A stretch of DNA of 64,000 bases from CAYSCZ01 sp964429655 (GTDB taxonomy: Bacteria; Bacteroidota; Bacteroidia; Cytophagales; Cyclobacteriaceae): contig CAYSCZ010000003.1 of NCBI GenBank assembly GCA_964429655.1, positions 42,420-106,419 of the forward strand. The letters are read 5' to 3'. Numbering within the stretch: position 1 is the stretch's first letter; the number at the start of each line of letters is the position of its first letter. The notes under the pieces are model-generated. The model saw only the letters and a list, made by a program, of their open reading frames with translations, searched no databases and was not told where the DNA came from. This document shows positions 1-9,054 of the stretch, in pieces. A program made the position numbers and the translations under genes.

Positions 1-1
1 T

Positions 2-481
2 GAATCTTTTAGTCAGTCAAAGATTAAGGAAGCTACAGGATTTGAATTCAATGTAAAACAGATCAATTATTCCAGATCAGGTATAAACACATTGCGAGGT
101 TTACATTACCAATCAAACCCTTATGCGCAATCTAAAATTGTATCTGTAATAAAGGGGAGTGCAAATGATATCGCTGTTGACATTAGAAAAGGCTCACCGA
201 CCTATGGAAAATATATTAAAGTATTTCTTTCAGATGAAAATAAAAAAATGCTTCTAATTCCTAAAGGTTTTGCTCACGGCTTTGTTTCTTTAGAAAGCGA
301 AACAGATTTTTTATATTTAACCGATGAATTTTACGCGCCTCAAAGTGAAGGAGGAATAATTTTTGATGATCCAACTATTAAAATAAACTGGGGGATAGCT
401 ATTGAAAAAGCTTCTTTATCAGATAAAGATAAAAAATTGCCACTTTTAGAAAATATTGTCAATAATTTCATTTTCTTGTAA
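2..481 (+). CDS. rfbC: dTDP-4-dehydrorhamnose 3,5-epimerase, 5'-truncated by window edge
   Basis: This enzyme epimerises dTDP-4-keto-6-deoxyglucose at C3 and C5 in dTDP-L-rhamnose synthesis, in the cytoplasm. The reading frame is open from base 2, so the true start lies upstream and roughly the first 20-30 residues are missing. The family hallmark LRGLHYQ is at about 92-112, preceded by the usual NYSRSG stretch, and IPKGFAHGF is at about 258-284. An ORF call starting at the TTG at 92 would begin inside the conserved core and is not the real start. The stop overlaps the next gene's ATG (TAATG at 479-483), so the two are translationally coupled in a polysaccharide operon. Its partners rfbA, rfbB and rfbD are not in the window and probably lie upstream. 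Confidence 0.9.
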   Translation, partial: ESFSQSKIKEATGFEFNVKQINYSRSGINTLRGLHYQSNPYAQSKIVSVIKGSANDIAVDIRKGSPTYGKYIKVFLSDENKKMLLIPKGFAHGFVSLESETDFLYLTDEFYAPQSEGGIIFDDPTIKINWGIAIEKASLSDKDKKLPLLENIVNNFIFL

Positions 482-1425
482 TGACAAAAAAAAGAGTCCT
501 TATAACTGGCGGAGCTGGATTTCTTGGCTCACATTTATGTGATCGCTTTCTTAGTGAGGGCTATAAAGTTCTAGCCATGGATAACCTTATCACGGGCTCA
601 CTGAAAAATATCGAACATCTATATGGGAATAAAGATTTTGAGTTTTACAATTGTGATGTCTCAAAATTTGTTCATGTCCCAGGAGAACTGGATTATATCT
701 TACATTTTGCATCACCAGCCAGTCCAATTGATTATTTAAAAATGCCAATACAGACGTTAAAGGTGGGATCACTTGGAACCCATAATCTTTTAGGTCTTGC
801 AAGGGTAAAAAAATCAAGGATTTTAGTAGCCTCAACCTCAGAAGTATATGGCGACCCTCTTGAACACCCACAGTCAGAAGAATATTGGGGAAATGTAAAT
901 CCCATTGGCCCAAGGGGAGTTTACGATGAAGCCAAAAGATTTCAGGAGGCTATTACCATGGCTTATCATACTTATCACGGTCTGGAAACAAGGATAGTGA
1001 GAATTTTTAATACGTATGGTCCACGTATGCGATTAGAAGACGGTAGGGTACTACCAGCTTTTATATCACAGGCACTTAAAGGAAAGGATCTTACTGTTTT
1101 TGGCGATGGCAGCCAAACCAGGTCATTTTGCTATGTGGATGATCTGATTGAAGGAATCTACCGGCTTTTGTTAAGTGATTATCCTAAACCTGTTAATATC
1201 GGGAATCCTGATGAAATTACAATAAAAGAATTTGGAGAAGAGATTATAAGATTAACCGGGTCAAAAAATAAACTTATATTCAACCCGTTGCCAAAAGATG
1301 ACCCCAAACAACGAAAACCCGATATTACAAAGGCAAGGGAAATATTAGATTGGGAACCAAAATATAATCGCGCTGAAGGATTAAAACCCACACTGGAATA
1401 TTTTAAACAAGCAATACTTAATTAA
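481..1425 (+). CDS. UDP-glucuronate decarboxylase (UDP-xylose synthase), SDR family
   Basis: This enzyme decarboxylates UDP-glucuronate to UDP-xylose using bound NAD+. At 314 residues it has normal soluble bacterial UXS length, without the membrane anchor of animal enzymes. The Rossmann motif TGGAGFLGSH is at residues 9-18, the STSEVYGDP segment carrying the catalytic Ser/Thr is at about 118-126, and the YxxxK pair is Y148/K152. The segment YWGNVNPIGPR just before it is characteristic of UDP-glucuronate decarboxylases rather than GalE or RmlB. It sits between rfbC and a UDP-sugar dehydrogenase and supplies a pentose donor for the same glycan. A general NAD-dependent epimerase is the fallback annotation. 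Confidence 0.87.
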   Translation: MTKKRVLITGGAGFLGSHLCDRFLSEGYKVLAMDNLITGSLKNIEHLYGNKDFEFYNCDVSKFVHVPGELDYILHFASPASPIDYLKMPIQTLKVGSLGTHNLLGLARVKKSRILVASTSEVYGDPLEHPQSEEYWGNVNPIGPRGVYDEAKRFQEAITMAYHTYHGLETRIVRIFNTYGPRMRLEDGRVLPAFISQALKGKDLTVFGDGSQTRSFCYVDDLIEGIYRLLLSDYPKPVNIGNPDEITIKEFGEEIIRLTGSKNKLIFNPLPKDDPKQRKPDITKAREILDWEPKYNRAEGLKPTLEYFKQAILN

Positions 1426-1432
1426 TTTTGGA

Positions 1433-2689
1433 ATGGACTTAAAAATTGGAGTAGTAGGGTTAGGCTATGTTGGCTTACCATTGGCAGTGGAAGCTGGTAA
1501 AAAATATCATGTTATTGGTTATGATGTTAATAATAGAAGAATTAAGGAATTAAATGATAATCATGATAGTACCCTCGAAGTTGATTCCACTGAAATAAAA
1601 GATGCTAAGTACTTAAGTTTTTCTTCCAGTGTAAAGGACTTAACCGATTTAAATTTTTATATCATCACTGTACCAACTCCCGTGGATGAGTACAAACAGC
1701 CAGACTTAAATCCTTTATTATCAGCAAGTAAAGCTGTGGGATCCGTACTCTCTAAGGGAGATATCGTTGTTTATGAATCTACAGTATATCCTGGATGTAC
1801 GGAAGACGACTGCATTCCGGTACTTGAAGAGTACAGTGGTCTTAAATTTAATAAAGACTTTTTTTGTGGATATTCACCAGAGAGGATAAATCCGGGTGAT
1901 AAAAAGCATCGGCTTGTTAATACAATCAAAGTAACCAGTGGATGTAATAATAAAACAGCTGATATTGTGGATGATTTCTATAAATCAATTATATCTGTAG
2001 GTACGCATAAAGCCTCATCTATAAAAGTTGCTGAAGCATCCAAGGTGATTGAAAATGCACAACGAGATATAAATATTGCATTTATTAATGAGTTGTCTTT
2101 AATATTTAATCGATTAAATATTGATACCCTGGAAGTACTGGAAGCAGCTGGTACAAAGTGGAACTTCCTCCCTTTTAAACCGGGATTAGTAGGTGGTCAC
2201 TGCATAGGTGTAGACCCTTATTATTTAACCCATAAGGCCGAAAAAGTTGGTTACATACCAGAGATCATACTGTCAGGAAGGAGAATAAATGACAATATGG
2301 GAAAATTTATAGCGCAACGGGTTTTAAAACTTCTGGTTAAAAAAGTAAATAAACTAATTGGTGCCCGGATATTGATTTGCGGCATAACATTTAAGGAAAA
2401 TTGTCCGGATATCCGAAACACAAGAATAGTCGATATATATCAGGAGCTGAAAGAATATAATGTAGATGTAGAGATTTATGATCCTCATGCAAACGCTGAG
2501 GAAGTAAAAGAAGAGTATGGAATTGAAATTATTAGTTCTTTTCAGCCTACAAATTATGATGGGTACGTGATGGCAGTATCTCATGAAGATTTTAAGTACA
2601 TAAACTGGCAATCCATTCATGATCATGGAAAGGTAATCTATGACGTTAAGGGACTTTTACCATTGGATGTTGTTGATGAGAGGCTTTAG
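1433..2689 (+). CDS. UDP-N-acetylhexosamine 6-dehydrogenase (TviB/WbpA/WbpO type)
   Basis: This enzyme oxidises a UDP-HexNAc twice at C6 to the uronic acid, with two NAD+. It has 418 residues with the three-domain UDP-glucose/GDP-mannose dehydrogenase layout. The Rossmann motif is GVVGLGYVGLPLA (residues 6-18), and the catalytic cysteine is C257 in GGHCIGVDPYYL. The motif FKENCPDIRN in the C-terminal UDP-binding domain is typical of the TviB-like branch, which favours UDP-GlcNAc or UDP-GalNAc over UDP-glucose. It begins 7 bp after the decarboxylase and belongs to the same transcription unit. Substrate specificity is inferred from family resemblance, and UDP-glucose dehydrogenase is the alternative. 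Confidence 0.85.
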   Translation: MDLKIGVVGLGYVGLPLAVEAGKKYHVIGYDVNNRRIKELNDNHDSTLEVDSTEIKDAKYLSFSSSVKDLTDLNFYIITVPTPVDEYKQPDLNPLLSASKAVGSVLSKGDIVVYESTVYPGCTEDDCIPVLEEYSGLKFNKDFFCGYSPERINPGDKKHRLVNTIKVTSGCNNKTADIVDDFYKSIISVGTHKASSIKVAEASKVIENAQRDINIAFINELSLIFNRLNIDTLEVLEAAGTKWNFLPFKPGLVGGHCIGVDPYYLTHKAEKVGYIPEIILSGRRINDNMGKFIAQRVLKLLVKKVNKLIGARILICGITFKENCPDIRNTRIVDIYQELKEYNVDVEIYDPHANAEEVKEEYGIEIISSFQPTNYDGYVMAVSHEDFKYINWQSIHDHGKVIYDVKGLLPLDVVDERL

Positions 2690-2704
2690 TGTAATATATT
2701 TAGT

Positions 2705-2712
2705 TAAATTTG
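2705..2712 (+). promoter_or_regulatory. Candidate Bacteroidota -7 box for cysC
   Basis: TAAATTTG matches the Bacteroidota primary sigma -7 consensus TAnnTTTG and lies 19 bp before the cysC ATG. A TTTA at 2685 is a weak -33 candidate with 16 bp spacing. If used, the cys genes can be transcribed separately from the polysaccharide genes upstream. Confidence 0.45.
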
Positions 2713-2731
2713 TGTTTTTAGGTTAAGCTTC

Positions 2732-3340
2732 ATGAAGGATCTCAATATCATCCCACATAATCATTCAATCAATTTACAAAAAAGAGCACAACGGAATAAA
2801 ATCAACCCAAAAATCATATGGTTTACAGGACTATCTGGTTCTGGTAAGTCTACACTAGCCAATGAACTGGAGGTTTATTTATTTGGTCATGGCTATCAAA
2901 CATACATTTTAGATGGCGATAACATCAGAAAGGGTCTTAACAAAGATTTAGACTTTACCGAAACAAGTAGAAAAGAAAATATACGCAGAATTGGTGAAGT
3001 ATCCAGGCTTTTTCTTGATGCTGGTATTATTGTTTTAACCGCATTCATTTCCCCTTTTAGGGAAGATAGGAGGAGTGTTAAGGAAATAGTTGGAAATGAA
3101 AACTTCATAGAAGTATTTGTAAGTTGTTCTTTGGAGGAATGTGAAAAAAGAGATGTAAAAGGGCTTTATGCAAAAGCCAGAAATGGTGAGATAAAAAATT
3201 TCACCGGAATCGATTCGCCTTTTGAGGAACCTGATAATCCTGACTTACTTTTGCGAACCGATAAAATTTCTCTTGATGAGTGCCGGGAGAAGTTGATAAA
3301 ATATGTTGAACCTACGTTAAAATTGTATGAAAGCGTATAA
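2732..3340 (+). CDS. cysC: Adenylylsulfate (APS) kinase
   Basis: This kinase phosphorylates APS to PAPS, the universal sulfate donor. It is a 202-residue cytoplasmic single-domain protein. The Walker A motif GLSGSGKST is at residues 33-41, followed by the APS kinase signatures LDGDNIRKGLNKDLDF and FISPFREDR. It is a stand-alone kinase, not fused to CysN. The 3' end overlaps cysD by 14 bp, indicating tight coupling. Its position right after UDP-sugar enzymes, with no sulfite-forming genes (cysH, cysI, cysJ) nearby, suggests that PAPS is made for sulfating a polysaccharide and not for cysteine synthesis. That role is inference. Confidence 0.94.
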   Translation: MKDLNIIPHNHSINLQKRAQRNKINPKIIWFTGLSGSGKSTLANELEVYLFGHGYQTYILDGDNIRKGLNKDLDFTETSRKENIRRIGEVSRLFLDAGIIVLTAFISPFREDRRSVKEIVGNENFIEVFVSCSLEECEKRDVKGLYAKARNGEIKNFTGIDSPFEEPDNPDLLLRTDKISLDECREKLIKYVEPTLKLYESV

Positions 3341-4232
3341 TCTAAGTTACGTAAAAGAATTAGAATCCGAATCCATATATATACTTAGGGAAGTATTTGC
3401 GCAGTTTGAAAATCCTGCAATACTATTTTCCGGTGGAAAGGATTCTATAGTGTTAACACACCTAGCAAGAAAAGCTTTTTATCCGTCCAAAATACCTTTT
3501 CCATTATTGCACATTGATACAGGCCACAACTTCCCTGAAACAATAGCGTTTAGAGATAATCTGGTGGAAAAACTTGGAGCTAAACTGGTAGTTGGTTCGG
3601 TTCAAAAAACTATCAATGAAGGTAAAGTAGTAGAGGAAAAGGGCAAAAATGCTAGCCGAAATTTGTTACAAACAACTACATTGTTAGATAGTATTGAGGA
3701 AAATCAATTTGATGCATGCATCGGCGGAGCAAGGAGGGATGAAGAAAAAGCAAGAGCAAAAGAACGTTTTTTTTCGCATAGAGATGAATTTGGTCAGTGG
3801 GATCCTAAGAATCAACGTCCTGAACTATGGAATCTCTTTAATGGAAGAAAAATCCAGGGAGAACATTTTCGTGTTTTCCCAATAAGTAATTGGACTGAAT
3901 TAGATGTATGGCAATATATCCACTCCGAAAAAATAGAAATTCCAAAACTGTATGTGGCGCATGAAAGAGAAGTGATCTGGAGAAATAATTCCTGGATACC
4001 GGTTTCTGATTTTCTAAACCTCGATGGGTCTGAGGAGATTTATAAAAAGAGAGTTAGGTTTAGGACCCTGGGAGATATTACTATTACTGGAGGTATCGAA
4101 TCCGATTGCGACTCGATAGAAAAAATCGTTGCTGAAGTATCTGCTTTAAGAAGTACCGAAAGAGGAAATAGGGCGGATGACAAGCGGTCAGAAACATCTA
4201 TGGAGGACAGAAAAAAAGAAGGTTATTTTTAG
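3327..4232 (+). CDS. cysD: Sulfate adenylyltransferase small subunit
   Basis: This is the catalytic subunit of ATP sulfurylase, which makes APS from ATP and sulfate together with CysN. It has 301 residues, the normal length. The PP-loop SGGKDS is at residues 35-40. The segments HIDTGHNFPET, GGARRDEEKARAKER and the C-terminal TLGDITITGGIES with a following serine-rich/arginine tail are all typical. The ATG lies inside the 3' end of cysC (14 bp overlap). cysN follows after 8 bp. Confidence 0.95.
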   Translation: MKAYNLSYVKELESESIYILREVFAQFENPAILFSGGKDSIVLTHLARKAFYPSKIPFPLLHIDTGHNFPETIAFRDNLVEKLGAKLVVGSVQKTINEGKVVEEKGKNASRNLLQTTTLLDSIEENQFDACIGGARRDEEKARAKERFFSHRDEFGQWDPKNQRPELWNLFNGRKIQGEHFRVFPISNWTELDVWQYIHSEKIEIPKLYVAHEREVIWRNNSWIPVSDFLNLDGSEEIYKKRVRFRTLGDITITGGIESDCDSIEKIVAEVSALRSTERGNRADDKRSETSMEDRKKEGYF

Positions 4233-4240
4233 TAAATATT

Positions 4241-5482
4241 ATGGAATTATTAAGATTCACAACAGCAGGAAGTGTAGATGATGGAAAGAGCACCCTCATT
4301 GGACGATTATTATATGATTCTAAATCAATTTTTGAAGATCAGTTTGATTCGTTAAGAAAGTCAAGTGAAAGAAAAGGTTTAAAGCATGTAGATCTTGCTT
4401 TGTTAACGGATGGATTAAAAGATGAACGAGAACAAGGGATCACTATTGATGTTGCTTACAGATATTTTGCGACACCTAAAAGGAAGTTTATCATTGCAGA
4501 CACCCCTGGCCATATTCAATATACCCGAAATATGGTAACAGGAGCTTCAACAGCTAACCTTGCACTAATTTTAATTGATGCCCGCAATGGGGTGGTGGAG
4601 CAAACTTACAGGCATTCCATAATTGCATCAATTTTACAAATACCCCATGTGATTGTCTGTATCAATAAAATGGATCTTGTCGATTATAAACAGGAGGTGT
4701 TTGACAGAATACTAGAAGATTTTCAACAATTCGCTTCTAAACTGGATATTAAAGATGTCCGGTTCATACCAATAAGTGCTTTAAACGGGGATAATGTTGT
4801 TAACAGGTCTGAAATGACACCCTGGTATCAAGGCTCTACTTTGTTACATACCCTTGAAAATATTCATATCGGTAGTGATCATAATCATATTGATTGCAGG
4901 TTTCCGGTTCAGACTGTTATACGCCCAAAATCAGATGATTATCATGATTACAGAGGATATGCTGGTAGGATTGCAGGTGGTGTTTTTAAACCAGGCGATG
5001 ACATCATTGTCTTACCCTCAGGACTTACTTCTAAGGTAAAATCCATCGAGACATTTGATGGGCCAATAGAAGAAGCCTTTGCTCCAATGTCTGTTGTGAT
5101 GCGGCTAGAGGATGACATAGATATAAGTAGAGGTGACATGATCGTTCGTACCAATAATCAACCGGAACCTGAGCAAGATGTTGAAGTAATGATGTGTTGG
5201 TTAAATAATTCAAAACCCAGACCACGGGCAAAATATATCCTAAAACATACCACAAATGAGTCTAAAGCAATGCTAAAAGAAATACGTTACAAGCTTGATG
5301 TCAACACCATGCACCGAAATGAACAGGATAAAGAAATTGGGATGAATGATATCTTCCGGGTACAGCTTCGCTCCACAAAACCTTTGCTTGTTGATCCTTA
5401 TAGAAAAAACAGGATCACCGGAAGCCTGGTCTTGATTGATGAAGGAACCAATGAAACCGTGGCAGCGGGAATGGTGGTGTGA
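4241..5482 (+). CDS. cysN: Sulfate adenylyltransferase large subunit (GTPase)
   Basis: This is an elongation-factor-like GTPase that couples GTP hydrolysis to APS synthesis by CysD. It has 413 residues. The P-loop is GSVDDGKST (residues 10-18), the switch II motif DTPGH and the base-recognition NKMD are present, and EF-Tu-like domains 2 and 3 follow. There is no C-terminal APS kinase domain, consistent with the separate cysC upstream. The stop is one base before the cysQ ATG. Confidence 0.95.
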   Translation: MELLRFTTAGSVDDGKSTLIGRLLYDSKSIFEDQFDSLRKSSERKGLKHVDLALLTDGLKDEREQGITIDVAYRYFATPKRKFIIADTPGHIQYTRNMVTGASTANLALILIDARNGVVEQTYRHSIIASILQIPHVIVCINKMDLVDYKQEVFDRILEDFQQFASKLDIKDVRFIPISALNGDNVVNRSEMTPWYQGSTLLHTLENIHIGSDHNHIDCRFPVQTVIRPKSDDYHDYRGYAGRIAGGVFKPGDDIIVLPSGLTSKVKSIETFDGPIEEAFAPMSVVMRLEDDIDISRGDMIVRTNNQPEPEQDVEVMMCWLNNSKPRPRAKYILKHTTNESKAMLKEIRYKLDVNTMHRNEQDKEIGMNDIFRVQLRSTKPLLVDPYRKNRITGSLVLIDEGTNETVAAGMVV

Positions 5483-5483
5483 T

Positions 5484-6251
5484 ATGGAAAAAAGTTCTAT
5501 AGAATTAGTTGAATTTGTGAAACGAGTTGCCCTTGAGGCTGGCGATGTCATTATGAAAGTCTATGAGTCAGATGATTTTAATGTGGAATTAAAGGGGGAT
5601 AACTCACCTTTAACCCTGGCTGATAAAGAAGCCAATAATATAATTACAGAACATCTTAAAGAAACAGACTATCCTATCCTAAGCGAAGAGGGCAAGTCAA
5701 TAGATTATGAAGAACGAAAAAATTGGCAGAAGTTTTGGTTGGTTGATCCACTAGATGGCACTAAAGAATTTGTTAAACGCAATGGTGAGTTTACGGTCAA
5801 TATTGCTCTAATAGAAAATCAATTACCAGTCCTGGGTGTATTGTATGCACCAGTACTAAAAAAATTATATTACGCTACAAAAGGCCAAGGGGCTTACCTA
5901 CAAATAGACGGTAATCCACCTAAAAAATTAACCAAAGAAAAGATAGATCTTAAATCACCCAATCTTAAAGTCGTTGCCTCCAGGTCTCATCTTAATGAAG
6001 ATACCAAAATGTTTTTATCACAGTTAATCGACCCTGAAATTGTATCGATGGGCTCTTCATTGAAATTTATGATCCTGGCAGAAGGTCAGGCTGATGTATA
6101 CCCCAGGTTTGGGCCAACAATGGAATGGGATACTGGTGCCGCTCATGCAATTGTACGAGAAGCAGGAGGCACAGTGAAAATAAAAGACACAAACGACGAG
6201 CTTACTTACAACAAAAGGAACCTACTTAATCCGTACTTCCTGGTATCATAA
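5484..6251 (+). CDS. cysQ: 3'(2'),5'-bisphosphate nucleotidase
   Basis: CysQ removes PAP, the by-product of sulfotransferases, by converting it to AMP. It belongs to the inositol monophosphatase superfamily. I chose the ATG at 5484 (protein MEKSSIELVEF, 255 residues), one base after the cysN stop. An in-frame start at 5436 would lie inside cysN and add non-homologous residues. Metal-binding motifs are visible: SEEG (residues about 68-71), DPLDGTKEF (about 88-96) and EWDTGAAHA near the C-terminus. PAP clearance is needed where sulfotransferases are active, which supports the sulfated-glycan reading of the cluster. Confidence 0.93.
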   Translation: MEKSSIELVEFVKRVALEAGDVIMKVYESDDFNVELKGDNSPLTLADKEANNIITEHLKETDYPILSEEGKSIDYEERKNWQKFWLVDPLDGTKEFVKRNGEFTVNIALIENQLPVLGVLYAPVLKKLYYATKGQGAYLQIDGNPPKKLTKEKIDLKSPNLKVVASRSHLNEDTKMFLSQLIDPEIVSMGSSLKFMILAEGQADVYPRFGPTMEWDTGAAHAIVREAGGTVKIKDTNDELTYNKRNLLNPYFLVS

Positions 6252-6287
6252 TATTTTCTATAAGACCGCTAAAATATAAAAACGGTA

Positions 6288-6322
6288 AGCCGGAGTCGTG
6301 AAGCAGTCCGGCTGTGTTTTTT
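6288..6322 (+). terminator. Probable intrinsic terminator after cysQ
   Basis: A 7-bp stem AGCCGGA (6288-6294) and TCCGGCT (6307-6313) with a 12-nt loop is followed by GTG and six T. It is placed 36 bp after the cysQ stop. The stem is short and the T-run begins 3 nt after it, so strength is uncertain. Confidence 0.5.
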
Positions 6323-6381
6323 GGAACTTTACCTCTTTCCCAGGAATTTGATCTGGGTAAATTATTGGAAGAAATCACTTT

Positions 6382-6423
6382 ATAAAAGCTGTAACTCATT
6401 AACTGAATTGGTATAGCTTTTAT
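6382..6423 (-). terminator. 9-bp inverted repeat downstream of the minus-strand membrane gene
   Basis: ATAAAAGCT (6382-6390) and AGCTTTTAT (6415-6423) form a perfect 9-bp stem with a 24-nt loop. It lies just past the end of the gene read from 7409 to 6462 and could terminate it. The loop is long and the flanking T-run is poor, so this is a weak call. The rest of 6252-6461 holds no convincing gene. Confidence 0.25.
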
Positions 6424-6461
6424 TCTATAAGAACTATGGCTCGCCAATAAAAAGAAATAAT

Positions 6462-7409
6462 TTATATTTTTGGTTCCTCTTCTTCAGATTCAGCGCTGAT
6501 CTCCCTATCAAATGAAAACTCATCGAGGAATTTTTTTGCTTCATCGGTAGTTTGAAAATCATAGGTGTCAATATCTCCTGTATTGCTATGAATTTCTATT
6601 CTTACAAGCTCAGTCCTTATGCCGGCAGAGTTAATGGGATTTTCCAGGAATTTGAATTTTTCAACAGCCAAGTGCTCCTGAGGCTTTCCTTTCTTCACCT
6701 TACGTGTTCTTCTTTTTATGCGGTTACAAAATGAGCATTTGTACTGCTTAAATATCTCACCATCCTCTTCATCAGTTGCTTCTTTAATGATTTCCTCTTC
6801 CTCAAGCTTGAGGGTTTGAAATCCGCACCGATCACATTTATAAGCCAGTAGTCTCCCTGGATACTTCTCTATGTGGACATCATTAGTATGCGGATCAATC
6901 CATACATCATAGTCTACGGAAAAAACATTTTCTTCAGCCTGCATACCCTCATCCAGATAAGTGTCCTCCTCTTCCTCGCTGAGCAGTTTCATCTTATTTC
7001 CGGTTTTTGGATTTATACGGGCCGTGTATCTGTACTTTCTAAGCTTTTTATTTAATACTCCGGGGAAATAATACTTAAATAGTAAGTTAGCCACATAAAT
7101 CACTATGGTTGCAATGGATATGGCTATAAACAAACGAATAAAAAACCAGGCAGGCATCTTTTCTACGGTCTCTGGTTTGTATGTGTTAAAGAGAAAAAAT
7201 AAAGCGGCCCCCATAGCTGAAACAGCTGCAAAATAAAACCAGCGTTCGTAAACCGAAGCAAAGTCAAACTTTGCCTTATAGTCTTTCAGGGATGCCAGTC
7301 TTATATTATAAGCTATGATAATAATCAAACCGAGTATGGGCATCGCCCCTAGTAAAACAAACATTATTTCGTGCCATACATCTAAGAAATTTTCATAGGA
7401 TTTATTCAT
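6462..7409 (-). CDS. Hypothetical membrane protein with a C-terminal zinc-ribbon-like domain
   Basis: I do not recognise a named family. The 315-residue protein has three predicted membrane segments (about 15-35, 57-76 and 87-112) and a large, acidic soluble domain. Within the soluble part, CDRC (C192, C195) and CSFC (C225, C228) form two CxxC knuckles about 30 residues apart, as in a zinc ribbon. The second knuckle is followed by a basic run (RIKRRTRK). The protein ends in a glutamate-rich tail. It probably sits in the inner membrane with the ribbon in the cytoplasm. It is followed on the same strand by nothing for 200 bp, and a TPR-like gene lies 58 bp upstream. Its role is unknown. Confidence 0.75.
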   Translation of the reverse strand: MNKSYENFLDVWHEIMFVLLGAMPILGLIIIIAYNIRLASLKDYKAKFDFASVYERWFYFAAVSAMGAALFFLFNTYKPETVEKMPAWFFIRLFIAISIATIVIYVANLLFKYYFPGVLNKKLRKYRYTARINPKTGNKMKLLSEEEEDTYLDEGMQAEENVFSVDYDVWIDPHTNDVHIEKYPGRLLAYKCDRCGFQTLKLEEEEIIKEATDEEDGEIFKQYKCSFCNRIKRRTRKVKKGKPQEHLAVEKFKFLENPINSAGIRTELVRIEIHSNTGDIDTYDFQTTDEAKKFLDEFSFDREISAESEEEEPKI

Positions 7410-7467
7410 AACATTACCATGGTTTATATTTTACTTAAAATTAGAGTTTTATATCTAAAACATTAAC

Positions 7468-9054
7468 TCACATCTTTAGGACCTTTTCTTCTGATAAATA
7501 CGACCCTCTACTAAGTATAACGTACGCTTTCTCCTTAATAATTTCTTCAACTGGTCGATTATAAATTTTACTTTCCAACCAGGATATAATATCAAAGTAA
7601 ATAAAGCTGCGTTTTTCATACGGATTATTTTCAAGTGGCTGGAGTTTGTCCCTTAAAGTTTCAAACCTGGAAGTCAGCTCTTTCTCACCTAAGCCCTTAT
7701 TAAGGTGTCTCATAAAACCAAGCAAATAGCGCTGATAATTATGTAGGTCATCTTTCTTCAGTAGAAAACGGAAAGCTGATCTTAGATAGTATTCAATCAC
7801 ATCCATATTTCCCATTTCGTAATGGCAAACCAGGTTAATTATACGGGCAAAGCAATGAATGTCTTCTCGGATATCCGGGTCCTCAATGTTGATAATTTTA
7901 TTGAGCCATTTAATGGCTTCCTGCCAATCGCTGTTACCGGTATACAAGCAAGCAATTTTATAGTAAAGGATCAACCTGGACTGTGAATCGATTTGTGATA
8001 TGAACGCCCCTAGCTGCGGTTTTATCCTTTCCATCAGTGCTACACCATGTCCAAATTCCCCAAGCATAAATATCCGGTTAAACTCATGCACAAAAGTGTA
8101 TTTCAACAGCCGCTGTCGAATGTTTTCATTGATCACCAACCCTTTTATGTTTCGCACCATTTTCAGCTTACGCTTCGTTTTGACAAACTCATCATATTTC
8201 ATCAGTTTGTACTGGGCGATCATCAGGTTGTTAATAGCCTGAATGTACATGCTGACCTTGCCAGGTATTAATTGGGTATTACGTTCAAACATCTCTACCC
8301 ACCGGGACGCATAGTAATAGCCATTTTGAAAATCCTGGAGCATGTTATGGTAGCCAACCAACAATTCATAAAGGTGTAGCTTCTCAAGGAAAGAAAGTTT
8401 TTCCTCATCGTAATCCGGAATCTCTTGATGAAACAAATCGGTGATTTGATTATAATCCTCTTCATCACGAATGAAACCCATCTTAAGGTACATTGAGTTG
8501 AGCCTGGAAGAAAGATTGGAGAAGCGATTGATATTGTTTATGCTCCGGGTTACCTGTCTGGTATTGGTTATGATGGTATTCACCCTGGCCATGTTGTTCT
8601 TTTCGATTACCTGGGTAGCAATTCTTTTCTCCCACTTAAATATCTCCAGTTGAAGCTCCAGGTTGTCAATTTGTTCTGCCCACTTCTTGGCTCTGGTCAG
8701 CATACTTTTACATTGCTTAAACAATGAGCGATTATACAGTAATAGCACATAATCGATCATCTCCCTTATCTCGATTTCTTTGACACTTTGATGATGGAAT
8801 TGCCTTAAAGCCTGCAGCATCTTTTTATAAAGGTGTGCTTTCAGGTTAGAAAGCTGATTTTCAGACAGTTTTGGGTTTTCTTCCAGGATGATCTGCTCAT
8901 CGTAGACAGCCTGCTTATCGATGGCATCAAACAATTGCACAAACTTATAGCTTGCCTGATCTCTTTCTCCGACATGTAATTTAAAGTATCGCTTTTCACT
9001 TTTATTAAGTGACTTAATGAGTTTATGAAGATCCGTTGAGGCTTCCTTAGGCAT
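7468..9054 (-). CDS. Conserved hypothetical helical-repeat (TPR-like) protein
   Basis: This 528-residue cytoplasmic protein has no signal peptide or membrane segment. It is almost entirely helical, with spaced aromatic and leucine patterns that resemble degenerate tetratricopeptide repeats from about residue 90 onward. The N-terminus (TDLHKLIKSLNKSEKRYFKLH) resembles a family that is common and unnamed in Bacteroidota. No catalytic motif is visible. It may be a scaffold or regulatory adaptor, but no partner can be named. It is read divergently from the giant surface-protein gene, with 227 bp between them. Confidence 0.72.
   Translation of the reverse strand: MPKEASTDLHKLIKSLNKSEKRYFKLHVGERDQASYKFVQLFDAIDKQAVYDEQIILEENPKLSENQLSNLKAHLYKKMLQALRQFHHQSVKEIEIREMIDYVLLLYNRSLFKQCKSMLTRAKKWAEQIDNLELQLEIFKWEKRIATQVIEKNNMARVNTIITNTRQVTRSINNINRFSNLSSRLNSMYLKMGFIRDEEDYNQITDLFHQEIPDYDEEKLSFLEKLHLYELLVGYHNMLQDFQNGYYYASRWVEMFERNTQLIPGKVSMYIQAINNLMIAQYKLMKYDEFVKTKRKLKMVRNIKGLVINENIRQRLLKYTFVHEFNRIFMLGEFGHGVALMERIKPQLGAFISQIDSQSRLILYYKIACLYTGNSDWQEAIKWLNKIINIEDPDIREDIHCFARIINLVCHYEMGNMDVIEYYLRSAFRFLLKKDDLHNYQRYLLGFMRHLNKGLGEKELTSRFETLRDKLQPLENNPYEKRSFIYFDIISWLESKIYNRPVEEIIKEKAYVILSRGSYLSEEKVLKM

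Noticed and set aside
6226..6447. Minus-strand 73-residue reading frame between cysQ and the membrane gene
   Set aside because: It covers the probable terminator region, overlaps cysQ, has no family resemblance and no ribosome-binding site; coding character is absent.
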